DNA from: Cladorhizidae sp. MBARI D1340-BT2
Taxonomy: Eukaryota; Porifera; Demospongiae; Poecilosclerida; Cladorhizidae
NCBI GenBank assembly: GCA_028752905.1
Contig: JAQNBH010000011.1
Coordinates: 25,135,333 to 25,199,332, forward strand
Length of the DNA: 64,000 bases
Direction: 5' to 3'
Of the stretch, positions 47,438 to 56,588 are shown one piece after another. How positions within the stretch are numbered: the stretch's first letter is position 1; each line of letters opens with the position of its first letter. The notes under the pieces were generated by a model. It had not been told where the DNA came from. It was given only the letters and a program-made list of their open reading frames with translations, and did no database searches. Made by a program: the position numbers and the translations under genes.

Positions 47438-47584
47438 ACCTTTGTCCACGCCTCCCATGTATTTATTGTAGGACTGTATAGCTAGGGGGCAGCTTATTTC
47501 CTCTCTGCTGCCAATGCTCTTATGCCTAATCACTGAGGTGACACTCTTGGGGTCGCTGTTGATACATAAGCATGACGATCTTTC
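47438..47584 (-). repeat. Direct duplication within piggyBac 2, copy 2
   Basis: Partner of 47,070-47,205. In transcript order this copy comes first and is in frame with the catalytic core (RHKSIGSREE, then SYNKYMGGVDKG). Confidence 0.9.
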
Positions 47585-49522
47585 GGTCCTGCCATGCATT
47601 TGCACACACTTTTCCACATTGCGTGGTTAGTGACTGGCCCCTAAAAATGTTTAGAAGTTCATATAATGTGTATCTCATAGTTGGGGTAAATAACATGCAT
47701 GACCTGATATACAACCCCAAAATGTTTGTGGCATAACACTAACTTGTGTTTATCTAGTGCAATTTTACCTTTTCTTGAATTTGGCTTTCTTCAGCTCCTC
47801 GGGGAAACCACGCCTGTCTTTCCTGGCTGTCCCACATCCATAAATCCCTCTCCTCTCCAAATCAACCAACAGACTATGCGAGGTAAAAAAGCTGTCAAAG
47901 TACATGTGGTGCCACTTGCCCTGTAGGTCCTCAGTTAGCCACTCTTGCCCCCAAGTGGTGCTCAACTGCACCTTTCTTTTCCCCCGTGTAAATCTCGAAC
48001 TGTGTGAAAAAACCGTTTCGGCTATCAGCCCGAACCCACACCTTGATTCCTCTTTTGATGGGTTTCATTGGCATGTATTGCTTCAGTGATGAATGACCTT
48101 GAAAGTTTATCATAGCCTCATCGATTGCAATCTCGCAGTTAGGCCTGTATATTGATGAAAATTTGTGTTGAAAATGGCTGAGAAGAGGTCGGATTTTCCC
48201 CAGCCTGTCATAATTTTCACTGTCCCTTGGGGAAAGTGTACAATTGTCTACAAAATGTAGAAACCTTGTAATTGTCCTGTACCTATCCCTGGATATTCTT
48301 TGGGATATCGGTTTATAATTGTGGATGGGATCCCTCTTCCAATAGTCGTCTGTGGATGGCTGGTGATTAATTCCCATAAGAATGCTGAAGCCTATGAATG
48401 CTCGTATATCATCCTCTGTAATTTCTTTCCAAGAAACATAGGCTTCAGCACCCATGACTTCTTCAGCATACTTATTTGTTTGATCCACTATCTCTTCCAC
48501 TATGTTAGGTGTTTAAAAAAAGTTCAAATACCTCCAGTGGTGATTCCTGTATAGGAACTGTAGGTCCTACGGAATATGTGAATGGATGAATTGTAGGGGT
48601 CACTAGGTTTGGTGACCAAACTGGAGGCAATGTCTGTGTGGAAGAGACAGTGGATGGCAAGGCTGAGGAGGTGGCAGTGGAAGGAATGAAAGAGGGTGAT
48701 GGTTGGATTTGTTGTTGAGTTGGTATAATGTTGAGTTGGGGCTGGGGTGTGTAAGTAGGTGTGGTTGATACTGATGTTGGTTGAGGCATGGGTGTGGTTG
48801 ATTCTGATGTAGGTAGAGGTGGAAGTCATTGTGGTCAATACCGATGTGGTTTGAGGCTGGGGTGTGGTTGATACTGATGTGGTTTGAGGCTGGGGTGTGG
48901 TCGATACTGAAGTAGATATGGAAGTGCATGTTGTCGATAGCGATGGTGGTAAAAGGTGGCAGGTAGCAGTAGTGTTTACAGAGTCTGATGTGAAAGCAAC
49001 CACGGAGTCTTTTACTGAGATGGGTGTGATAAAAGCGGCATTCATTTGGGTCAATGGGTTGGGTAAAGGTGTCTTGTGTAATGCGGCAGGTATCGCGAAG
49101 GAATGAGCATCTTCCTCTTCCATGTCTAAATATATATATTATATATACATGTATATATAATTATTTTATATATATTTTTTATTATATTATTCAACATTTG
49201 TTCACAAAAATTTCCTTACCTTCCTGCAGATTCCTCATCACTTCCATCTGCAAATGGCTCATCCAAGTCCCCATCTCCATCCAATGCCTTGAGGACCTCC
49301 TCCAAAGACAAACATTCTCTTTTTGCCATTATAGTTATCCTATTTTTAATATGTATAAGTCATAATTGTTTTCAAGTTTTCTAAAAAAATGTTATAGTAA
49401 GTCCTATATAATAAAGGCACTATCATGAACTTACAGTGTTATAGAGCAGTATCGCAGCAATGGATCCTTCGTAAATAGTAAGACAGCTAGCCGATCGCGC
49501 GAATAAAAAGGCTGCTTGGTAT

Positions 49523-49582
49523 GACGCCAATTGGCGTCTACCGCCGTTCAGAGCACGCACGGGCGTGACGCCAATTGGCGTC
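49523..49582. repeat. Two identical 16-bp palindromes, subterminal
   Basis: GACGCCAATTGGCGTC is present at 49,523-49,538 and 49,567-49,582. Both copies are followed by TA, C or T, then CGCCGTT. They lie 20-80 bp inside the right end of piggyBac 2, where transposase binding sites are expected. Function is inference. Confidence 0.85.
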
Positions 49583-49602
49583 TATCGCCGTTAATCGGTT
49601 AA

Positions 49603-50149
49603 ACTGCGTTAGTCGACTACTATAGTCGCCTCAATTGAACTTTACGTAATTGCGGAGGGCCGCCCGCTCCTTGCTAAATTATTAGTTGGATCTCGAGCAT
49701 TGGAGCTAAACTTAGCTTTGCGCATCATGTTTTTTTGGTGCGGTGATCGGCACCTGCTTGTTCTAGAGCAGACGTTTCTTACGTTGACTTGCCATTCTAA
49801 GCTTCTTACTTGCTTTTGCAGCGCCGACTATTCCAGCTCACAAATTCTTTCTCTTTTCCAATCTTGCTCACCTCGCCGAACCCTGAACTCTAAACTGTTT
49901 GCAAGCTCTGCGCAGTTCTAGTTGCTGAACTCCACCTTCTTGATCTCACAACTCCACCCTCCAAATTTACCAACAAGCTCCTCCCTGAAGAATTTCATTA
50001 TTAGCAATTATTCTGAACCCTAGACCTTATCAAGTTCATGGTGATATATATGAGTGATGGAGACTTTGATGGTTACCTTGAAGGAAAGTTATTTACTACA
50101 GCAAGAGCAATAAAATACAATATAAATAACCAATAAATATTCTTTTTAT
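49603..50149. other. No gene recognised
   Basis: This spacer between two piggyBac copies has pyrimidine-rich sequence and no conserved motif. Confidence 0.4.
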
Positions 50150-51530
50150 TATAGATGTTGGAGATGAAGGTGCTGATAATGAATGTGAAGAGGGCGAGGT
50201 TCCAGGTGAAGAGGGCGGCGAGGTTCCAGGTAAAGAGGGCGGTGAGGTTCCAGGTGAAGAGGGTGAGGTTCCAGGTGAAGAGGGGGTGAGGTTCCAGGTG
50301 AAGAGGGTGAGTTCCAGGTGAAGAGGGTGAGGTTCCAGGTGAAGAGGGTGAGGTTCCAGGTGAAGAGGGTGAGGTTCCAGATGAAGAGGGCGAGATACGA
50401 GATGAAGAGTGCGAGGTTCAAGGTGGGGGGCATTAGGTTGAATGTGATGGGTGGGATGATGTTAGTTTGCATAGTGAGGCATGACATAGACGAGGAAGAA
50501 GGCGATGCAAGTGGCATGGTGGTATCTTCTGTTCTTCTGTTGGTGGGCCTAATAAGGTGTGGTCGAGCCTCTGGATACTTTCGAACAATTATTCACGTCA
50601 ATATCATCAAGGATATCTGGTGTGAAACGAACCGGTATGGGAAACAGTACTTGGCAAGTCACCAGCAGCACCTTGATGAACACCCACAAGCAAGAGAGCA
50701 TGACTTCATCCGCCACCTGTTCACGCTGGAAGAAATGTATAGGTAAATGACATAAGGCCAGTAAGCTTACAATAAAATATTAATTAGCAATTGTTACACA
50801 CCTCTAACCTTGTCACTCTCACACACCTCAATATTTGCATAAATACATGATGGTGCAAATATTAACCCACAAAGCTTTCATCTTATATCAAACCTGTGCA
50901 ACCTCAGATTACATGCAAAACACACATTACAGGCAGCATTTATTTTTTGCCACCAATGACAGGACACACAGTTATACTTTACTATACAGATTCATCGCAA
51001 TGGTGATTCTAATGTCTAATGGGAGTGCTGGATTATCCCACTCCCCAGAGCTACTGGAGCAGAAGTTGCCCATTACATATCCCTACATTCTCCACCATAA
51101 TGTCAGGAGATAGGTTTTTGTTGTTGCTCAATTTTTTACACTTGACCAACAATGACAATCAAGTAGGACGAGGTCAACCAGGACATGATCAGCTATTCAA
51201 GATCCGGACATATATGACAGCACTGGTGTAAAGGTTTCAGGCATCTTACACGTTGCATCGGGAAATTGCATGACTGGTTTCAAAGGGCGTTTATCCTTCC
51301 TTCAATACATGCCCCCAAAACCCACAAAAGTGGGCATTGGTACTGGCCAACTCAAAGACAGCATATACATGGAATTGGTCACTATATGCAGGAAGGGAGG
51401 ACTATACCTCCAAATATTCATTGGCCACACGCGTTGTGTTACATCTAGTAACAAAATTACATAACTTTGGACATCACCTCCAGGATTTCATCCAGAAGTT
51501 CTTGCAAGAGGGGGCATAATGGTGTGTTCC
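50150..51530 (+). pseudogene. piggyBac transposase 3, truncated and broken
   Basis: An acidic N-terminus includes a tandem repeat of GEVPGEEG (50,190-50,430). The core follows: FRTIIHVNIIKDIWCETNRY then a charged stretch ending HLFTLEEMYR (50,575-50,745). KLPITYPYILHHNV lies near 51,070-51,110. The catalytic neighbourhood GFKGRLSFLQYMPPKPTKVG is at about 51,275-51,335, where the usual first-Asp motif before it has decayed (HREIACMTGF). A piece resembling the stretch after it (LYLQIFIG) ends near 51,430. The second and third catalytic Asp regions are missing; a G-rich dispersed repeat takes over at about 51,535. Multiple frame changes occur. It is a third, independent piggyBac lineage because its sequence does not match copies 1 or 2 closely. 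Confidence 0.75.
50185..50430 (+). repeat. 18-21 bp minisatellite in piggyBac 3 N-terminus
   Basis: The unit is GAGGTTCCAGGTGAAGAGGG with variable extra GGC/GGT triplets, about 12 copies. Most units are in frame; one base changes frame near 50,290-50,310. Confidence 0.9.
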
Positions 51531-51534
51531 AAAA

Positions 51535-51880
51535 TTTAGGGGGGACAACATGTACTGTAAGCATGTGAAGTGTGGCCGTAGCTAGTGGGGTCTCCCCCGG
51601 GAAATTTTGAAAAAATTGATTCTCTGAGACGCATTCTGGTGCATTCTCAGCACAATATTCAATGTTTTAGTCATCATAAGTACTGCATATGATGGATAGA
51701 TTCCTCCTCACCAAAAGCCCATAATCAGCATGATTGTGCAGCTAATTCAGCTAAGTATTGTCTCAGAAAGTGTATTTACAGAGTACATAATGTATTACAT
51801 TAATAGTTTTGTAGCTAGATGCAATTGTGTCATAATCTAGAACGTTCTGTTCATGTGCTATTATTCTGTGGTTGTACTCT
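51535..51880 (+). repeat. Dispersed G-rich/hairpin repeat, diverged copy
   Basis: The order of motifs matches 2340-2580: GGGTCTCCCCCGGGAAATTT, then GATTCTCTGAGACGCATTCT, then ATTGTGTCATAATCTAGAAC, GTTCTGTTCATGTGCTATTA and TTCTGTGGTT. The left hairpin arm is missing here, so the fold-back is lost. Confidence 0.6.
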
Positions 51881-51964
51881 TTGATACTAAAATATTTTTC
51901 ATGGGTATAAAGATAGCCAAGTTACTTTAGCTAAAGTGGGGGTACCTAAAAACCTGAATGCCTG

Positions 51965-52385
51965 TGGTTCTGCATAAATATCCAGATTGCTAAGTGTTAA
52001 CGATTTCAAATAAGTACCTGAGGCTAGAGAAAGCTATACTCTACGCAATGAGTGTTTTCATTAGGCACAAAAATGTAGGTACGTGGTCAAGCATGCAAAA
52101 GGAAAAAATTATCGATCACTACGGTGCATATGATGCAGAGCTGCCTGCGGAGACTGTGCAGAGTGATGAATATATACCAAGGAAGCTCTGATATCCACTG
52201 AACTCAGAACAGAGTGGAAAACATTTCGTAGCTACCTATCCAAGCAGCCGAAAGGAACTTTGTACTCAGAGCAAACCAAACTCAGTAGTGAGGAAATGCT
52301 GAGAACAATCTTCCCCAACATCAGCACTCTGGCAAACATCTGTCTCACTATTCCTGTTAGCACTGCCACTAGTGTCTTCTCTCAT
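51965..52385 (+). pseudogene. hAT transposase C-terminal tail
   Basis: A frame at 51,994-52,191 (RHKNVGTWSSMQKEKIID, DAELPAETVQSDEYIPRKL) continues, after a shift, into LSSEEMLRTIFPNISTLANI and then CLTIPVSTATSVFSHL. This is the approach to the hAT dimerisation domain, where P.STA....SFS is expected; the residues between are deleted or changed. Exactly at this point the AT-rich satellite starts. AATGAGTGTTTTCATTAGG at about 52,048 also occurs at 1924, so the two loci share more than the coding part. Confidence 0.65.
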
Positions 52386-53590
52386 TTATATATATATTGA
52401 GCAAGTTATGATGGCGTGCCACTAGTGTCCTCTCTCATTATATATAGAGCAAGTTATGATGGCGTGCCACTAGTGTCTTCTCTCATTATATATATATATA
52501 GAGCAAGTTATGATGGCGTGCCACTAGTGTCCTCTCTCATTATATATATATAGAGCAAGTTATGATGGCGTGCCACTAGTATCCTCTCTCATTATATATA
52601 TAGAGAGCAAGTTATGATGGCGTGCCACTAGTGTCCTCTCTCATTATATATATATATATTGAGCAAGTTAGTTATGATGGCGTGCCACTAGTGTCCTCTC
52701 TCATTATATATATATATAGAGCAAGTTATGATGGTGTGCCACTAGCGTCCTCTCTCATTATATATATATATAGAGCAAGTTATGATGGCGTGCCACTAGT
52801 GTCCGCTCTCATTATATATATATATAGAGCAAGTTATGATGGCGTGCCACTAGTGTCCTCTCTCATTATATATATATATAGAGCAAGTTATGATGGCATG
52901 CCACTAGTGTCCTCTCTCGTTATATATATAGAGAGAGAAAGTTATGATGGCGTGCCATTAGTGTCCTCTCTCATTATATATAGAGAGAAAGTTATGATGG
53001 TGTGCCACTAGTGTCCTCTCTCATTGTATATATAGAGAGAGCAAGTTATGATGGCGTGCCACTAGTGTCCTCTCTCATTATATATATATATATATATTGA
53101 GTCAGTTATGATGGCGTGCCACTAGTGTCTTCTCTCATTATATATATATAGAGAGCAAGTTATGATGGCGTGCCACTAGTGTCTTCTCTCATTATATATA
53201 TATATATATAGAGAGCAAGTTATGATGGCGTGCCACTAGTGTCCTCTCTCATTATATATATAGAGAGAGCAAGTTATGATGGTGTGCCACTAGTGTCTTC
53301 TCTCATTATATATATATAGAGAGCAAGTTATGATGGCGTGCCACTAGTGTCCACTCTCATTATATATATATATAGAGCAAGTTATGATGGCATGCCACTA
53401 GTGTCCTCTCTCATTATATATATATAGAGAGCAAGTTATGATGGCGTGCCACTAGTGTCTTCTCTCATTATATATATATATATATAGAGAGCAAGTTATG
53501 ATGGCGTGCCACTAGTGTCCTCTCTCATTATATATATATAGAGAGCAAGTTATTATGGCGTGCCATTAGTGTCTTCTCTCATTATATATA
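52360..53590 (+). repeat. AT-rich satellite, about 52-60 bp unit, left block
   Basis: The unit is GAGCAAGTTATGATGGCGTG, CCACTAGTGTCCTCTCTCAT and a (TA)n run of variable length, about 22 copies. The first GCCACTAGTGTCTTCTCTCA is still within the hAT coding tail. The block is cut by the 6-kb transposon at 53,591 and resumes at 59,624. Confidence 0.97.
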
Positions 53591-53626
53591 TGTGACAGGA
53601 TTTGGGAAAAGGGACCTTATCGCGCA
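53591..53626 (+). repeat. Left terminal inverted repeat (36 bp)
   Basis: Exact partner of 59,588-59,623. Confidence 0.97.
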
Positions 53627-54194
53627 AAAATAAATATATGAGTTAGCTATACCATGTTGAAGCCCGATTTATAAGGTTCAAAATAAGCCTTGTATCAAGT
53701 CTAGAGCTGCTCTGACACCGAAGATATGAGCGAGAGCTTCAGGTTTAAGTATTGGCTAAAACCGTGACTATTTCAATAACTGGGCGTTGTAGTTGACGAC
53801 GAAAGCTAAAATGTTTACTCCGTAAATTACCGTGTTACGAACGGGTTGGGCTACTTTTGCTGGGAAAGAAACGATGTAAATAGCTATAGCTGTTGTCTGA
53901 CAAAGTGAAACTATGGAACGCTGGCTATCTAAAACTATAGAACGCTGGCTAACTAACTAAGACTGTGGACTTCGAAGCAGACGCTGTCGAAAGTGGGGCG
54001 GTACTTTCGGGAAAGAAGTGATCGAAGACTGTGAATTTCCAGTCATTCGCTTAAAGATTCATCCAAAACAGTCTGGATTTGTACTGGGAGTAAGCGCTAG
54101 CCAGGTCTAGCACTAGGCATAAATAAGTAGAGTATGTACAGGCTAGCATTAATAATTATTAGCATACATTAAAAAAGGACAAATTTGCAATTTA

Positions 54195-56571
54195 CAGTAG
54201 CGGCCAAAAAAAACTTTAGATACCGTTGCGTTGGGTAAACGTTCAACGCAGAAACGTTTCTTAAGAAACGCTCAAGCAACGCTCAAGGAACGCACAGATA
54301 ACGCTCAAGCAACGTATTGCGAACGCAACGCACGATCCGTTATTTAATTACCCGAAACGCGCAATCAACATTCGGTATCCTACACCAAGTGTTCGATAGA
54401 GCGCGTAAAGTCAAGTCAGTCGGCCTACTGTTGATTACTGTTCTGTTTTGTTGCAGCTTCTACTTTTGATTTGTCCTGGGAATGGCTCACAGAAGAACTC
54501 TCGCTGCCACCTTCCTCTGAGCAGTAAGTATAACACTAGGTAGAACTCCAATGGCTAGCGCCTATCTGTGGTAGTTACCCAGCCTTTACTTCAGTCTAGT
54601 TGTTAGTGTTACATACAGTATTTAAAACGAAACCCCCCAAAATAAAAGCTAGAACAGTGGATCCAGTAATGATAATTATACTGACTATCGTTTGGTCTTC
54701 TGGCAGAATGAAAGTTCTGGGTGGCTGTACCAAGCAGCAATGTTTTAGGGTGCTCCTCAATGGGAGTGGGAGGCCAAGGCAGTGAGGGTGATATATAATG
54801 GCAAGATTTCAGCTATTGTTAAGTTTTAAATCAAATTCTTTATATCAAGTTCAGGTGTGATTTACTATTTTGAAATGCAGTTACCAGGCAGCCATGGAGG
54901 AAGAATTCAAGCCTGTCATGGAAGACGAGGATTACAGTTCTTCACTCTACATCTGTGGTGGCGGGTTCAGGACTGGACTTGTTCAATAACTATATAGTTG
55001 TTTTTGAAATTATCATTATTTTATATCTTCTTATTGATAATTTAATAAGAAAATTTAACATCTCTAACTACCCAAACACACGAAAGTTTTGCCAACTTGA
55101 TATCACAAGTGATTTCCAAATAAACCTCCCCATGGCAGGTGTCTGTTCTACTTCTGACATCTACAGTTAATCAAAATTGTGTTATGCTGTCCACCAATTC
55201 AGCTTTGAACTTGGGCTTCACCTCTCCTGATGTACTCTTTCAAACTCGTGTCACAGGTCTTCAATGGGGTTGGCATCTTGAAACTCAGGAGCCATCCTCC
55301 ATCAATTTATATCGAACTCTTTAGCCAGCCTGGATGTACGTTTGGGGTCAGTGTCCTGCATGAAGTGGTTATGGGAGCAAACATCCTTTACAAAGGGTAA
55401 CAAGGGTCTAGTGAAGAATTTGAACAAAAAGTGGGGCTCTCATAATACTGGCCCACACATTTACCTTCACCAAATGTTTCACGCTATAATAAAATAAACA
55501 GGTTTAAAACAAGAGTATAAATCTACACCTTATTACACACACAACCATAATACAACATGAATCATATCTTAGCTTGTTCTTTCGTGTCTGCCTTATACAA
55601 CAAAAAAAAGCCTATATATGTGTTTCCAATTGAACTGTGCACTCGTCTGTCCTCTTCAAGGTTCTGTATCTCGCTCCAATCTCTTGACCTAGGACAGGGA
55701 TAAATGATACTGCTATTGATCATGTTATTACATTAGTCACTATACCAATTCACCAGTGTTCTATATCAATATCTTGCCCTAGACTTAAGCCATAACATCT
55801 ACAAAGTCCCTAAACTATATATATATATATATTTTTTTAATCCAATGGCTTATCCCCATCAGCACATTGGCTCTAACCAAAATACCATCAAGACCCAGGC
55901 CTAGATTATCATTAGCCACTAACAACCAACATAGCTTCAGTGTGACACAGAAAGCTTCTACACTAGATATTAACTTTCACATAGTTCCATCCCAAAACTA
56001 GTTCAACACAAGCGTCTCTTATCAGTTGGCATTACCTCTGCCTCAAAATATCAACATAAGCAATGTCCTGCAAAGCAAGACTGGGTTCCCTTCGCTGTGA
56101 AGGAGAACTGCAGTTGGTATGCTGTCTTCTCATCATCTTCCAGCATCTTTTCCACCACCGCTCCATGGCTGTAAGGCGATACCTGTCTCGCAGTGCTTGA
56201 CAAAACTGGACGCATTGCCTTGTTGCTGTCAGGCTCTCCTTCACAATACAGACGATAGCTGCAGCCTTGAATCCTCTAGATCCTAAAGAATACAATTCTG
56301 TTTCTTCTAATAGAATAAGGCATCTTGATTCTGAAAAAGAATAAACGCTAGAGCAATGACAGTTAGCCTTCGTCGATCTGGTATGCGCTAGAGAAATTCA
56401 ATTTTACAACGCTCAATTAACGATCCCTGCCTAACGTTTTTGGCCAACGTTTAGCGAACGTATGGCGAACGTTCGGCGAACGTTTGTCTAACGGTACAGC
56501 AACGCTGCGACTCAAACGTACCACAAACGTCCAACGCAAACGGTACGTAAAGTTTTCTTTTACCTCTACTG
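54195..56571 (-). mobile_element. Nested Tc1/mariner-like element
   Basis: The left end reads CAGTAGCGGCCAAAAAAAAC and the right end, inverted, CAGTAGAGGTAAAAGAAAAC. Both continue with TTTA..TACCGTT, and both are flanked by TA (54,193-54,194 and 56,572-56,573). The CAGT start, GGCCAAAA-type end and TA duplication are typical of Tc1/mariner. The subterminal 140-180 bp on both sides are packed with AACG/CGTT motifs. Inside lies a decayed transposase on the minus strand. Confidence 0.85.
55140..55480 (-). pseudogene. Tc1-like transposase remnant
   Basis: On the minus strand around 55,370-55,200 the frame reads MQDTDPKRTSRLAKEF, then MAPEFQDANPIEDL and HEFE. It matches the second-Asp and third catalytic block of Tc1 transposases (MQD.DPKHTS...KEF, then P..SPD.NPIE..W). 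Two TGA stops replace the usual Trp positions. The N-terminal DNA-binding domain is not clear; a minus frame at 56,032-56,295 may be part of it. Confidence 0.75.
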
Positions 56572-56588
56572 TAGCTTCCTACTGTTAG

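Larger units (their letters stand above)
46520..49329 (-). pseudogene. PGBD4-like piggyBac transposase, two exons, frameshifted
   Basis: Exon 1 (49,329-49,220) starts at ATG and encodes MAKRECLSLEEVLKALDGDG plus an acidic stretch, typical of this group, and ends at a GTAAGG donor. An intron of about 94 nt ends at TTTAG near 49,126. Exon 2 has a Thr/Pro-rich linker and then the piggyBac core. IVDQTNKYAEEVMG and IRAFIGFSILMGIN fall at 48,400-48,490. The first catalytic Asp is in IAIDEAMINFQGHSSLKQYM (about 48,120). The second is in HHMYFDSFFTSHSLL (about 47,890). The third is in SYNKYMGGVD, which occurs in two copies flanking a minisatellite (47,205-47,440). NVAITNTFILHK and a Cys-rich tail follow down to about 46,520. 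Single-base frame changes sit near 48,510 (a T7 tract) and 47,935. It cuts and pastes DNA at TTAA; this copy is inactive as read. Confidence 0.85.
45940..49602 (-). mobile_element. piggyBac-like element 2 with TTAA ends
   Basis: The left end reads TTAACCGATTATACGCGG from 45,940. The right end, read on the minus strand, is TTAACCGATTAACGGCG ending at 49,602. The first 11 bases are identical and both include TTAA, the piggyBac target site. The 3.66-kb element holds a minus-strand PGBD4-like transposase gene with an intron, and subterminal palindromes at its right side. It is the best preserved of the three piggyBac copies but still has frameshifts. Confidence 0.8.

Noticed and set aside
52622..53011. 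Open frame rich in SLIIYIYRASYDGVP as a protein
   Set aside because: It is a translation of the AT-rich satellite, with length set by (TA)n variation.
56032..56295. Helix-turn-helix domain of the Tc1-like transposase
   Set aside because: The frame is open and basic, but I could not match it to a paired or Tc1 DNA-binding domain, so it is not listed as a domain.
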